Notes: generated from the sequence alone by a model not told the origin. 64,000 nucleotides of DNA from Granulicella arctica (GCF_025685605.1 NZ_JAGTUT010000001.1:2232001-2296000); one strand, 5' to 3'; shown: positions 51,011 to 59,716, counted from the first letter of the stretch. Made by a program: numbers and translations.

Positions 51011-51964
51011 TTATTGTGGTGTCGCCGGGGTGTTGCGGGTGAAGGTGGCGATTGCGCCTCCGACCAAGGTTCCTGCGGCGAGGATAGCGTCGGCGATGGC
51101 TGCGGCTTCGGCGGCGGGGCGAACATCGTGGACGCGGAGGATGTGAGCGCCGGCGAGGATTGCGGCTACGGTCGAGGCGCTGGTGGCGCGGAGGCTTGCC
51201 TCGGAGTTGGCGGCAGGCGGTGATCCGGCGTGGAACGGCGCGATGGTCGTTCGGAGGAAGCCCTTGCGCGAGGTTCCTGAGAGAATCGGCAGGCCGAACT
51301 GGTGGAGCTGCGGCAGGAGCGCGTGGATGATGTAGTTCTCAGCGCCTCGTTTGCCGAAGCCGAAGCCCGGATCGAGGACGATGCGGTCGCTGGGAACGCC
51401 AGCGGTGCGGGCGGCGAGGATCGAATCGCGCAGGCCGGTGAGGATGATGGGCATCACGCCGATGGGTGGGATGGGTGATTGCGTGGCCCATTCATTGGGT
51501 TTTCCGCGCGTATGCATCAGGACGACTCCGCAGTTCAGGCTGGCGCAGGTTGCGGGCATGGCGGCGTCCCACGTGAAGCCGCTGACGTCGTTGACGATCT
51601 CCGCTCCAGCTTCGACGGCGAGGCGAGCGGTCGCGGCGTGGAAGGTGTCGATGCTGAGGATCGCCTCGGGTCGGGCTTTCAGGATCGCGGCGATGACCGG
51701 TAGGACGCGGGTCTGTTCTTCTTCGGGCGCGAGCGGCGTGGCGCCGGGGCGGGTGGACTCGCCGCCGACGTCGAGGATGTCGGCTCCTTCGTCGAGAAGT
51801 CGAAGGGCTTGATCGCGAGCGGCTTCGGTTGAGGCGAAGTCGCCGCCGTCGGAGAAGGAGTCGGGCGTGACGTTGAGGATGCCCATCAGGAGCGTGCGCG
51901 GGCCGAGCGTCAGGGTTCGGGTGCGAAGTCGCCAATCGAACGCGGTGCGTGGAGCGAAAGACAT
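51011..51964 (-). CDS. folP: Dihydropteroate synthase
   Basis: 317 residues. It joins p-aminobenzoate to the activated pterin, the step after FolK. ILNVTPDSFSDGGDF and DEGADILDVGGESTRPGA are the two standard signatures; VNDVSGF, KRGAENYIIHALLPQL and PILSGTSRKGFLR follow, the last with the pterin-binding lysine. It is divergent from dacB over 36 bases. TAGAAT on the minus strand (51972-51977) lies 7 bases before the start, implying a leaderless mRNA. Confidence 0.96.
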   Translation of the reverse strand: MSFAPRTAFDWRLRTRTLTLGPRTLLMGILNVTPDSFSDGGDFASTEAARDQALRLLDEGADILDVGGESTRPGATPLAPEEEQTRVLPVIAAILKARPEAILSIDTFHAATARLAVEAGAEIVNDVSGFTWDAAMPATCASLNCGVVLMHTRGKPNEWATQSPIPPIGVMPIILTGLRDSILAARTAGVPSDRIVLDPGFGFGKRGAENYIIHALLPQLHQFGLPILSGTSRKGFLRTTIAPFHAGSPPAANSEASLRATSASTVAAILAGAHILRVHDVRPAAEAAAIADAILAAGTLVGGAIATFTRNTPATPQ

Positions 51965-52000
51965 AGGTGCGATTCTAGCGGGCGGTGCTAGACTGCGCGG
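51965..52000. promoter_or_regulatory. 36-bp divergent promoter region of folP and dacB
   Basis: Minus-strand TAGAAT (51972-51977, for folP) and plus-strand TAGACT (51989-51994, for dacB) face away from each other. Each start codon is only 6-7 bases past its -10 box, so each -35 must lie over or near the other gene's start codon. Simultaneous occupancy looks impossible. Confidence 0.5.
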
Positions 52001-53569
52001 ATGCGACCGTTCTCCTTAGGTGTGGCTTTTCTGGCCTTCAGTGCGACCGCTGTGGCTCAGAGCTCACTTGCGGCTCAGATTGGGGCGATGGTCGCGGAGC
52101 CTGCGGTGATCCGGGCACATTGGGGCGTGATGGTGACGGCACTTGATGGGACTTCGATCTTTGCGCTGAACGAGGGGCAGTTGTTTCAGCCGGCGAGTAA
52201 CGCGAAGCTGTTTACGACGACTGCCGCGGTTCACCTGTTGGGTGAGAATCGTCGGTTCACTACGTCGGTTGAAGGGGCAGCCGGTGCGACGATGCAGGGC
52301 GACCTGACGCTGCGGGGCGGTGGCGATGCCAATTTCTCCGGTTCCGACGTGCCGTATGTTGAACCTGCCGATAGACCTAAGGGCGCGGCGAAGGCTGACC
52401 CGCTTCGCGATCTGGCGGAGATGGCAGATCGGGTTGCAGCGACAGGTTTGAAGCATGTGACGGGCGACGTGGTCGGCGACGACACCTTCTTTCCCTGGGA
52501 GCCGTATGCGCCGGACTGGGCGGCTGACGATCTCGTCTGGGGTTACGGAGCGCCGGTCTCTGCGCTGACGGTGATGGATAGTCAGCTTCAGCTCAAGGTG
52601 GTTGCGGGTGCGAGGGCTGGAGCGGCGGCTGCAGTGATGCTTGATCCGGCGGTCGGCTTCTATACGCTGCAGACCTCTGTTGCTACCGTTCCGGCGAAGA
52701 CGGCAGACGCGGTGCAGGTCGATCGAGCGCTCGGCTCGAAGGTGCTGACCGTCTCCGGGACGATTGCGGCGGACTCGAAGGTCTTTGTCGAGGAGGTGGC
52801 GATCGACGATCCGGCGGCCTACTCGGCGGCTGCCTTCAAGTCGCTGCTTGAGGCTCGCGGCGTGACTGTCGATGGTGTGGCGCGGGCGGCGCATCGAACG
52901 CCGCTTGAGACGGCTGGTTTTCTAAAGCAGACGCGTGAGCCTCTGCCGAATCTGCCAACGGCTGCGCTCGGACCGGTCAGCAAGTTCATTACCGGGCAGA
53001 GTGTCTGCATGGATGCCTGCCCGCTGCGGGTGGAGCATGTTTCGCCTACGTTGATCGAGGACGTTGTGGCGACGAATAAGGAGAGCCAGAATCTTCATGC
53101 GGAGCTGTTGCTGCGGCAGCTTGGCAAGGCTTATGGGAGCGACGGCTCGATCGCGCAGGGGGCGCGGGTGGTGCGGCAGTTTCTGCTGAATGCCGGTTTG
53201 GATAAGGACGACTTCGTCTTCTACGACGGGTCGGGCTTGAGCGGGCATGATCTTGTGACCCCGCGAGCAGTGGCGCGGCTATTGCAGTTTGCGACGACGC
53301 AGCCCTGGTTCGCTGACTGGCGGAGGAGTCTGCCGGTTGGCGGGGTCGATGGGTCGCTGACAGGGCGGTTTCCTAAGGAGCCTTTGAAGGGGCATGTCTT
53401 TGCGAAGACGGGCACGCTGGGTGAGGCGCGGGCGCTGTCGGGCTATGTCGATTGCGCGAGTGGGCGAACGGTAATCTTCTCGATCCTGGTGGGCAATCAT
53501 GTTCCGGGAACGAGCGCGGACCGCGACGTGATGGACCGAATAGTGGCGGCGATTGCAGCCGCCAACTAG
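52001..53569 (+). CDS. dacB: D-alanyl-D-alanine carboxypeptidase/endopeptidase (PBP4 type)
   Basis: 522 residues with a signal peptide (FSLGVAFLAFSATAVAQ). Penicillin-binding motifs in order: SxxK in PASNAKLFTTTAA, SxN in ESQNLHAELLLRQLG and KTG in HVFAKTGTLGEARALSGYV. The large insertion between the first two motifs (about 100-300) marks the S13/PBP4 family. The enzyme trims or cleaves peptidoglycan peptides in the periplasm. It has no visible ribosome-binding site; a TAGACT box lies 6 bases before the ATG. Confidence 0.95.
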   Translation: MRPFSLGVAFLAFSATAVAQSSLAAQIGAMVAEPAVIRAHWGVMVTALDGTSIFALNEGQLFQPASNAKLFTTTAAVHLLGENRRFTTSVEGAAGATMQGDLTLRGGGDANFSGSDVPYVEPADRPKGAAKADPLRDLAEMADRVAATGLKHVTGDVVGDDTFFPWEPYAPDWAADDLVWGYGAPVSALTVMDSQLQLKVVAGARAGAAAAVMLDPAVGFYTLQTSVATVPAKTADAVQVDRALGSKVLTVSGTIAADSKVFVEEVAIDDPAAYSAAAFKSLLEARGVTVDGVARAAHRTPLETAGFLKQTREPLPNLPTAALGPVSKFITGQSVCMDACPLRVEHVSPTLIEDVVATNKESQNLHAELLLRQLGKAYGSDGSIAQGARVVRQFLLNAGLDKDDFVFYDGSGLSGHDLVTPRAVARLLQFATTQPWFADWRRSLPVGGVDGSLTGRFPKEPLKGHVFAKTGTLGEARALSGYVDCASGRTVIFSILVGNHVPGTSADRDVMDRIVAAIAAAN

Positions 53570-53615
53570 GCCGATCCTGCATCGCTCGCTGCATGAGGCT
53601 CTATCATTGAGGAAG

Positions 53616-53963
53616 ATGAGAATGATTCTGGTTGGGGTGAGTTTGAGTGTACTGGTGCTGGCCGGGTGCAAGCCGATCCCGCCACCGACGCCGTTAGCTC
53701 AACTGAATGAGCAGCAGGCGCATGGGCATGACGTCTTTCAATCGCACTGCGGGTCATGCCACAATGATCGCCGCAACGGCGCTCTGAATGGACCTTCGCT
53801 GCGAGGGACGTTCAAGAAGGAGTACCTGCCGAGCGGTGCTCCGGCGAACGATGAGCGGGTGGTGTCGACGATTCGGTTTGGGCGCGGCATGATGCCACCG
53901 ATGGCGGGGACGATGGATTCCGGGGACCTGGATGATTTGATGGCGTATCTGCATACGCTTTGA
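53616..53963 (+). CDS. Lipoprotein cytochrome c
   Basis: 115 residues. Signal peptide with lipobox LAGC, then one haem c site CGSCH and a likely axial Met in GMMPPMAG. It is a small class I cytochrome anchored on the outer face of the inner membrane, passing electrons between unidentified partners. The TATCAT box (53602-53607) is 8 bases before ATG 53616 and AGGAAG lies directly before it; ATG 53622 is an alternative. It follows dacB but with its own likely promoter. Confidence 0.9.
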   Translation: MRMILVGVSLSVLVLAGCKPIPPPTPLAQLNEQQAHGHDVFQSHCGSCHNDRRNGALNGPSLRGTFKKEYLPSGAPANDERVVSTIRFGRGMMPPMAGTMDSGDLDDLMAYLHTL

Positions 53964-53968
53964 TAGAA

Positions 53969-54068
53969 CCTCTCGCGGATCAACGCGGAGGGACGCGGAT
54001 GAAAGCCAGTGATTAGTCTTGTCTCTTATCCGTGCTGGTTCCGCGTTGATCCGCGGTAGGGTTTTTTT
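53969..54068. repeat. Large palindromic repeat with terminal T-run
   Basis: CGCGGATCAACGCGGA (53974-53989) pairs perfectly with TCCGCGTTGATCCGCG (54040-54055); outer CCT/AGG extends the stem, and TTTTTTT (54062-54068) follows. Inside are further GCGGAT/ATCCGT copies (near 53995 and 54028). It can terminate the cytochrome gene and is one of three related palindromes in the window. Confidence 0.8.
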
Positions 54069-54081
54069 GGTGAGTGAGGCT

Positions 54082-54444
54082 ATGGACGAGCGGCAGGAAA
54101 ATAAGGTGGGACAGATGCTGCCGGGAATCGCGGGCATCTGCATGTTCATGATCTTCATCACGATGTTGAACGTGTATGCGGGTTTGCAGGGAATGTTTGG
54201 CGGCGGCGTGACGAAGTACGGCATCCTCACGCTGTGTACGCTGCTGGCGATTGGGATCTTCGGGCTGCTGCGGCTGCGGAAGTGGGGCTGGTCGCTGGTA
54301 ATTGCAGGGTGCTTGCTGCTGGCGGCGGGAGACTTCTATTTCTTTACAAAGGCGCACCAGGCGTTCTTTTTAGTGCGCGGCTTGTTTGTGATGGTCTTCT
54401 TCCTGTACCTGGCGCGGCAGGAGACGCGGTCACGGCTGCGATGA
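54082..54444 (+). CDS. Small membrane protein of unknown function
   Basis: 120 residues with three to four membrane helices (about 14-35, 45-62, 70-88, 96-112). No family was recognised. ATG 54082 has GAGG just upstream; GTG 54070 is possible. Its stop overlaps the next gene's ATG (ATGA at 54441-54444), so the two are translationally coupled. Confidence 0.72.
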   Translation: MDERQENKVGQMLPGIAGICMFMIFITMLNVYAGLQGMFGGGVTKYGILTLCTLLAIGIFGLLRLRKWGWSLVIAGCLLLAAGDFYFFTKAHQAFFLVRGLFVMVFFLYLARQETRSRLR

Positions 54445-54935
54445 CGGTGCAGACAAGTGGCTGGCGGCTTCGGGTGATGCGTCGCCTGCACTGGTGGCCG
54501 CCGCTGCTGGGAGCGGGCATCCGGGTTAAGCGAATGGACGCGGACCTTCGGGCGATTGACGTGGAGATGCGGCTGACGTGGCGGAACCGGAATGTGATGG
54601 GTGTCCACTTTGGCGGCAGCCTGTATGCCATGACGGACCCGTTCTACATGCTGATGCTGATGGAGAATCTGGGCCGCGAATACGTGGTGTGGGACAAGGC
54701 GGCGACGATCCGGTACAAGCGGCCGGGCCGCGGGACGGTTCGGGTGGAGTTTCGGCTGACGGAGGATCAGTTGGCGGACATCCGCGCGACGCTTGAGACG
54801 CAGGATAAGGTAGAGCCGGTGTTTCTGATCGAGGTCAAGGACGATGCGGGAGCGGTGGTCGCCGAGGTAGATAAAACGATCTATTGCGCGAAGAAAAGTG
54901 TCCATGCGGCACGTATGGCGGAACGGGCTCAGTAG
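54441..54935 (+). CDS. DUF4442 hot-dog-fold protein (thioesterase-like)
   Basis: 164 residues. VMGVHFGGSLYAMTDPFYMLMLMENLG and WDKAATIRYKRPGRGTVRVEFRLT match the DUF4442 group with a hot-dog fold, akin to acyl-CoA thioesterases. The true substrate is unknown. It starts inside the stop of the membrane protein gene and ends 34 bases before lipA. Confidence 0.82.
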   Translation: MTVQTSGWRLRVMRRLHWWPPLLGAGIRVKRMDADLRAIDVEMRLTWRNRNVMGVHFGGSLYAMTDPFYMLMLMENLGREYVVWDKAATIRYKRPGRGTVRVEFRLTEDQLADIRATLETQDKVEPVFLIEVKDDAGAVVAEVDKTIYCAKKSVHAARMAERAQ

Positions 54936-54955
54936 GATCGAACCTAGTGGCGATT

Positions 54956-54961
54956 TACAAT
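54956..54961 (+). promoter_or_regulatory. Putative -10 box of lipA
   Basis: TACAAT, 8 bases before ATG 54970; the message would be leaderless or nearly so. Confidence 0.4.
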
Positions 54962-54969
54962 AAAAGACG

Positions 54970-55908
54970 ATGACGCCGCCGGTTGCTGAAGTACTGAATT
55001 CGGAGCTTGTGCAGATCGACCTCTCAGCGCGCAAACCGGTGAAGAAGCCGGAGTGGCTGAAGGCAAAGGCTCCGATGGGCGAGACCTTCCATAATCTGAA
55101 GAAGATGGCGCGCGATCTAAACCTGCATACGGTGTGCGAGAGCGCGCAGTGCCCGAATATCGGGGAATGCTGGAACCAGAAGTCCGCGACCTTCATGATG
55201 CTGGGAAATCTGTGCACGCGGCGATGCGGCTTTTGCGCCGTGCCGAAGGGCAAGCCGGAGCCGATTGATTTTGATGAGCCGCGACGAGTGGCGTATGCCG
55301 TGGGGCAGCTCGGGCTGAAGCACGCGGTGATTACAAGTGTGAACCGCGATGACGACAATATGGGCGCGGCGCGGGCGTTTGTGAGTGTGATTGAAGAGAT
55401 CCGTCTGCAGGCTCCGGGATGCCGGGTTGAGGTGCTGACGCCGGACTTTCAAGGAGTTGAAGCGGCGTTGCGGCTGGTGGTGGCGGCGCGGCCGGAGATT
55501 CTAAACCACAATATTGAGACGGTGCCGCGGCTCTACCGGGTGGCGAAGAGCGGTGGCAAATATCCTCGGTCGCTGGAGTTTCTGGCAAAGGCGAAGGCGG
55601 TTGCGGCAGAGACCGGCGAGACGATTGTGACCAAGACAGGGATCATCGTTGGGATGGGCGAGGAGATGCACGAGCTGTTGGGCGTGTTTCGAGACCTTGC
55701 GGATCGCAAGGTGGATATTCTGACGATCGGGCAATACCTGCGGCCCAGCCGCGATCACCTGACGATGTCGCGGTATTACACGCCGGATGAGTTCGCGTTT
55801 CTGAAGCATGAGGCGCTGGGGATGGGCTTCCGGCACGTGGAAAGCGGACCACTGGTGCGCAGCAGCTACCATGCGCAGGAGCAGGCTGAAAGTACTGGGC
55901 TGGCTTAA
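54970..55908 (+). CDS. lipA: Lipoyl synthase
   Basis: 312 residues, radical SAM enzyme that inserts two sulfurs into octanoyl groups on lipoyl domains. The auxiliary cluster motif is CESAQCPNIGECW; the radical SAM motif is CTRRCGFCAV. The C-terminal RSSYHA serine, which binds the auxiliary cluster, is also present (GPLVRSSYHAQEQ). The gene has its own likely promoter and is followed by a palindrome. Confidence 0.97.
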   Translation: MTPPVAEVLNSELVQIDLSARKPVKKPEWLKAKAPMGETFHNLKKMARDLNLHTVCESAQCPNIGECWNQKSATFMMLGNLCTRRCGFCAVPKGKPEPIDFDEPRRVAYAVGQLGLKHAVITSVNRDDDNMGAARAFVSVIEEIRLQAPGCRVEVLTPDFQGVEAALRLVVAARPEILNHNIETVPRLYRVAKSGGKYPRSLEFLAKAKAVAAETGETIVTKTGIIVGMGEEMHELLGVFRDLADRKVDILTIGQYLRPSRDHLTMSRYYTPDEFAFLKHEALGMGFRHVESGPLVRSSYHAQEQAESTGLA

Positions 55909-55914
55909 CCCTCT

Positions 55915-56003
55915 AAACACGGATCGAATGGGATTGAACGGATTTCAGTTCAGTGCTCGATCCGCCTTTATCCGTCTCATCACTCTAATCCGTGTTGAGC
56001 CTT
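55915..56003. repeat. Imperfect palindrome of the CGGAT family after lipA
   Basis: AACACGGAT (55916-55924) is matched by ATCCGTGTT (55988-55996), with more degenerate pairing toward the centre (ACGGAT near 55938, ATCCGT near 55970). It resembles the palindromes at 3278 and 53969, and may cap the lipA transcript. Confidence 0.6.
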
Positions 56004-56078
56004 TTGTTTAGAAGTCACGGAAGTCCAGCCAAAGCTATGGATACGCGATACTAAGGTGTCGAGTGGATTTGAGGGTGT

Positions 56079-56354
56079 ATGCCGCAGGTATCTGAGGTGG
56101 CGCGGGTGGAAGCCGCGATCAAGAATAAGGGTGTGAAGGAGCTGGAGTGGTCGCTCTGGTATTGCCGGATGCGGCAGTCGGTGGCGAGTGCGCGCCCGGC
56201 GGATGTGCGCTATTGGCGGGCGGTGGAGGAGCAGGTACAGTCGATTCTTGTGCCTCCGGTCGAGACGACGGTGTATCCGACGCGGAAGAAGAAGGCGAAT
56301 CGGGGGCTGGGGTCGGGTCGTGTTCTGGGTGAGGACGTTCCGGAGCAGGGTTAG
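56079..56354 (+). CDS. Small basic protein, hypothetical
   Basis: 91 residues. No family recognised. The N-terminal half is helical (VARVEAAIKNKGVKELEWSLWYCRMRQSVASARPADVRYWRAVEEQV as segments); the C-terminal part is basic (YPTRKKKANRG). GAGGG lies before ATG 56079. It sits between lipA and frr, 70 bases before the latter. Coding status rests on codon pattern, ribosome-binding site and size, so it is less certain than its neighbours. Confidence 0.5.
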   Translation: MPQVSEVARVEAAIKNKGVKELEWSLWYCRMRQSVASARPADVRYWRAVEEQVQSILVPPVETTVYPTRKKKANRGLGSGRVLGEDVPEQG

Positions 56355-56423
56355 AAATTGTGGCTGGTGTCGCGTGGGAGCGGCTGTCTCTGTAAACTAG
56401 CGACTGCGGTAGAGGAGAGATTC

Positions 56424-57008
56424 ATGGCATCGGCAATGGCAAACATCGAGGCGTTGAAGGGCATTCATGGCGAGTTGAAGTCGCGGATGGAGAAGTCGGT
56501 GGACGACTTCCGGGCGCACCTGCTTTCGACGCGGACAGGACGGGCGAATGTGCACATGCTCGACCAGATCAAGGTGGACTACTACGGCACGGATACGCCG
56601 GTGGCCCAGATGGGGCAGATCAGTACGCCCGAGCCGACGCTGATTCTGGTATCGCCGTACGACATGGCGATGGTATCGGCGATTGAGAAGGCGATTCGGA
56701 CGTCGAGCGCGGGACTGAACCCCATGACGGATGGCAAAGTGATCCGCGTGCCGGTGCCTCCCATGACGGAGGAGCGGCGCAAGGATGTCGTGAAGCAGTT
56801 GAACAAGACGCTTGAGGATCACAAGACAGCGCTGCGGAATATCCGGCGCGATGGGAACGAGCAGATCAAGAAGGCGGCGAAGGACAAGCTGATCTCCGCC
56901 GACGATGAGAAGCGGGCCAGCGACGAGGTGCAGCAGTTGACGGACGCTGAGGTTCGCCGGGTTGAGGATCTCTTCAAGGCAAAAGAGAAAGAGATCCTGA
57001 CCGTCTGA
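56424..57008 (+). CDS. frr: Ribosome recycling factor
   Basis: 194 residues. RRF splits post-termination ribosomes with EF-G. FRAHLLSTRTGRANVHMLDQIKVDYYGT and IRVPVPPMTEERRKDVVKQLNK are the conserved segments; the long coiled-coil domain and the C-terminal helix complete the fold. ATG 56424 has AGGAG upstream; the open frame from 56358 is not supported. The length is close to the usual 185. Confidence 0.96.
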   Translation: MASAMANIEALKGIHGELKSRMEKSVDDFRAHLLSTRTGRANVHMLDQIKVDYYGTDTPVAQMGQISTPEPTLILVSPYDMAMVSAIEKAIRTSSAGLNPMTDGKVIRVPVPPMTEERRKDVVKQLNKTLEDHKTALRNIRRDGNEQIKKAAKDKLISADDEKRASDEVQQLTDAEVRRVEDLFKAKEKEILTV

Positions 57009-57112
57009 GTGCTGCGCGCACGGCGGAAAGCGCCTTTGGCGCCGAGACAACTACGGGGTGGTGGCGAGGGTTCGCTGCCACCTGGTTTCGTTTTGGGTAT
57101 ACTTTGGGGCCT

Positions 57113-58093
57113 ATGGGAAAGTCTCTCTGGTTGTGTGGCCTGATGTTGTCGGCGAGTATGGGTGGGCAGACGCTGTTGGTGGTGAACCAGGGCGATAGCG
57201 ATGTCGGGCTGGTCGATCCGGCGACGGGCACGCAGGTGACGACTGTCGCAGAGGGCATCGCCGGGGTGCATGGGCATGAGATCGCGGTGTCTCCGGATGG
57301 ACACACGGCGTACCTGCCAATCTATGGCAGCTCTGGCGTGGGCAAGCCGGGCATCAGTGGGCATGAGATGCAGGTGATTGATCTGCCCTCGCGGAAGATC
57401 ATTGGCGATCTTGATTTCGGGCATGAGGTGCGGCCGCACATGCCGGTGCTGGATCGGCGGCGCGGGCTGCTGTATGTGACGACGGAGTTGGACAAGTCCG
57501 TGTCGATCATTGACCCGAAGACGTTGAAGATAGTGGGAGCGATTCCGACGGGGCAGGAGCAGTCGCATATGTTTGTGCTGTCCCATGACGGAAAGCGCGG
57601 GTATACGGCGAACGTCGGTCCGGGAACGGTTTCGGTGCTGGACATCGCGGGGCGGAAGCTGATCGGGGTGATTCCGGTATCCGGAAATGTGCAGCGAATT
57701 TCGATCTCGCAGGATGACAAGCTGGTGTTTACATCAGACCAGACGAAGCCGCAGCTCGCAGTGATCGACACGGCGACGGGCAAGGTGAAGACGTGGGTGC
57801 CGCTGCCGGGTATGGGGTACGGAACCGCAGCTACGGCGGACGGACGTTGGTTGCTGGTGGCTGTTCCTTCGACAAAGCAGGTGGCGGTGGTGGACCTGCA
57901 GAAGATGTCGGTGGCGAAGCTGATTGAGGTGCCGAGTGCGCCACAGGAGGTGCTGATCCGGCCGGATGGCAAGGCCGCCTATGTGTCTTGCAATGCCAGC
58001 GGGAAGGTCGCCGCGATCGACCTCACTGCCTGGAATGTAACGAAGATCATTACGGCTGGGAAGCTTGCGGACGGATTGGCGTGGGCTAATTAG
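57113..58093 (+). CDS. YVTN/YncE-like beta-propeller protein, secreted
   Basis: 326 residues with a short signal (GKSLWLCGLMLSASMGGQ). Seven repeated blades of the YVTN type follow, such as IDPKTLKIVGAIPTGQEQSHMF, VLDIAGRKLIGVIPVSGNVQ and IDTATGKVKTWVPLPG. Such propellers bind ligands or partners in the periplasm; no enzyme motif is seen. TATACT at 57098-57103, 9 bases from ATG 57113, with CTGCCA 17 bases before it, makes a fair promoter with almost no leader. Confidence 0.85.
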   Translation: MGKSLWLCGLMLSASMGGQTLLVVNQGDSDVGLVDPATGTQVTTVAEGIAGVHGHEIAVSPDGHTAYLPIYGSSGVGKPGISGHEMQVIDLPSRKIIGDLDFGHEVRPHMPVLDRRRGLLYVTTELDKSVSIIDPKTLKIVGAIPTGQEQSHMFVLSHDGKRGYTANVGPGTVSVLDIAGRKLIGVIPVSGNVQRISISQDDKLVFTSDQTKPQLAVIDTATGKVKTWVPLPGMGYGTAATADGRWLLVAVPSTKQVAVVDLQKMSVAKLIEVPSAPQEVLIRPDGKAAYVSCNASGKVAAIDLTAWNVTKIITAGKLADGLAWAN

Positions 58094-58162
58094 CGGGGTG
58101 CTGCAGCGGCGTTAAGGGTTTGCGATATCTGCCGATGAGCTAGAGCAGCGGGCCCACGTCTT

Positions 58163-58561
58163 ATGAGTCTTGACATAGTAGAAGCAGATGCAGCGGAGGT
58201 GGCGGATCACTCCAGCGAGGCATTGCAATCGCAGGCGGAGCGGGATCGTCGAGAGAATCAGCGCTTTCCGGTCGAAGGCTGGGCGGAGGTGATGACCATG
58301 GATGGGACGATGATGCTTCGCGGCCAGATCACGGATATCAGCGCAACGGGCTGCTTTATTGAGAGCCACGGCTCGTTCGACCTGCCGATGAATTCGGCGG
58401 TGGAGATGACGTTTCGGATCCAGGGGAAGGAGTTCCGGCCGGAGGGGGTGACGCGGGTGGTGAAGTCGGGAGAGGGCGCGGGGTTTTCGTTCCTGAAGAT
58501 GAACTCGAAGTTGGAGTTGCAGATCGAGGCTTTGATCAAGGTGCTCAATGCGCGGGCTTAG
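58163..58561 (+). CDS. PilZ-domain protein, likely c-di-GMP binding
   Basis: 132 residues. The PilZ c-di-GMP motifs are present: R-x3-R as RRENQR (about 29-34) and D/N-x-S-x2-G as DISATGCF (about 58-65). The domain fills nearly the whole protein. It probably reports c-di-GMP to a partner in motility or polysaccharide control; no partner gene is adjacent. It stands between the propeller gene and the converging SnoaL-like gene. Confidence 0.9.
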   Translation: MSLDIVEADAAEVADHSSEALQSQAERDRRENQRFPVEGWAEVMTMDGTMMLRGQITDISATGCFIESHGSFDLPMNSAVEMTFRIQGKEFRPEGVTRVVKSGEGAGFSFLKMNSKLELQIEALIKVLNARA

Positions 58562-58595
58562 CGGGCGCTCAGACTAACGACAGAACAAGGGCCTG

Positions 58596-59072
58596 CTACG
58601 TGGTGTGGTCGACGACGATCTTCCAGCCTTCCGCAGTTTTCTCGAAGACGAGGGAGAAGAGGCCTTCGGCGTTGCCGCCGTCTTTCTTGCCCCGCTCCAA
58701 GTGATACTTGCCGATGCAGACGGCAAAGTTGTCGTCGAGGCGGTGAACTTCGAGTTCGGAGAAGGAGAGCGTGCCCATCGAGGCGCGGGTGGGATAGTTC
58801 TGGTGGTACTCGGCGATCATGCCGGTGTAGCCGCGGGAGAGCGTGCGCGAGATAAAAAGAGTATCGGGCGAATCCTTGTAGGCTTCGGTGAACTTATTGA
58901 TGTCGCCTTTATTCCAGGCATTTTCCTGCTTGATGAGGACCTTGACGACATCGAGTTCCTGCTGGGTCGCAGTGTGGAGCGGCGCCTGTGGCGGTAGCTG
59001 GGCTTGGAGGCTTGCGGGGACAGTATGCAGGAAAACGCTGAGAGCCAGGGCGGGAACGATGCGACGCAGCAT
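58596..59072 (-). CDS. Secreted SnoaL/DUF4440-like protein
   Basis: 158 residues with a signal peptide (RRIVPALALSVFLHTVPASLQAQ). VLIKQENAWNKGDINKFTEAYKDSPDTLFIS and ERGKKDGGNAEGLFSLVFEKTAEGWKIVVDHTT, as segments, define the NTF2-like DUF4440 fold (SgcJ/EcaC type). The fold is a binding pocket and often non-enzymatic. GAGG lies before ATG 59072. The frame stays open upstream through the next gene, but that part is a shadow. Confidence 0.87.
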   Translation of the reverse strand: MLRRIVPALALSVFLHTVPASLQAQLPPQAPLHTATQQELDVVKVLIKQENAWNKGDINKFTEAYKDSPDTLFISRTLSRGYTGMIAEYHQNYPTRASMGTLSFSELEVHRLDDNFAVCIGKYHLERGKKDGGNAEGLFSLVFEKTAEGWKIVVDHTT

Positions 59073-59107
59073 AGGAGACCTCGTGGACAAGCAGTTTGCG
59101 GCGAACT

Positions 59108-59716
59108 TCAGGTGTTTCGTGGATAGGTGTCCGCGTGTGGCTTGACGCCTGCAGTGGGCGTGATCCAGATGACGGTGACGAGAGCGATCATGCCGAGCGT
59201 GAAGTGAGGATAGTGGAACGCCGTAGGGATGGCCACCACGTAGATAAACATCGAGAGCCAGTGCTTGATGGCGACGGCGGTGTCTTCGTACTCCAGCTTT
59301 CCGGCTTGCTTGAGACGGCGGCCGATAGCGAGTCGGAGGCCCATGAAGGTGATGGCGTTGGCGATCATGGAGCCTGCGTAGATGGCTACGGAGAGCGAGT
59401 CCATCTTCTTGTCGAGGACGTAGGAGGTAAAGAAAGGTAGTAAGGACAAAGAGAAAAGAAAAGCGAGGTTGGCGTAGAGGATGAGGGTGTCGGCCTCGTC
59501 GGTGCGGTGGACGAGGTGGTGATGATTGATCCAGTAGATGGAGGTGAAGGTGAAGGAGAGCAGATAGATGGCAAGGGTGGGCAGCACGGAGTAGAGGCCG
59601 GCGAGGCCGTCCTGATGGGGAACCTTGAGCTCGAGCACCATGATGGTGATGATGACGGCGATGACGCCATCCGAAAAGGCTTCGAGGCGAGCTGGGGATG
59701 CGACATGTCGGGACAT
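59108..59716 (-). CDS. TMEM175/DUF1211-family membrane protein, probable potassium channel
   Basis: 202 residues with about six membrane helices. RLEAFSDGVIAVIITIMVLELKVP carries the FSDG hallmark of TMEM175 proteins, which conduct potassium in bacteria and lysosomes. Then follow SFTFTSIYWINHHHL and ANLAFLFSLSLLPFFTSYVL, also typical. ATG 59716 gives the normal N-terminus; an open stretch to TTG 59791 runs into the promoter of the next gene. The gene is divergent from the molybdopterin oxidoreductase. Confidence 0.87.
   Translation of the reverse strand: MSRHVASPARLEAFSDGVIAVIITIMVLELKVPHQDGLAGLYSVLPTLAIYLLSFTFTSIYWINHHHLVHRTDEADTLILYANLAFLFSLSLLPFFTSYVLDKKMDSLSVAIYAGSMIANAITFMGLRLAIGRRLKQAGKLEYEDTAVAIKHWLSMFIYVVAIPTAFHYPHFTLGMIALVTVIWITPTAGVKPHADTYPRNT

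Noticed and set aside
54019..54081. Upstream extension of the small membrane protein
   Set aside because: It overlaps the palindromic repeat and its T-run; start codons at 54070 or 54082 are more likely.
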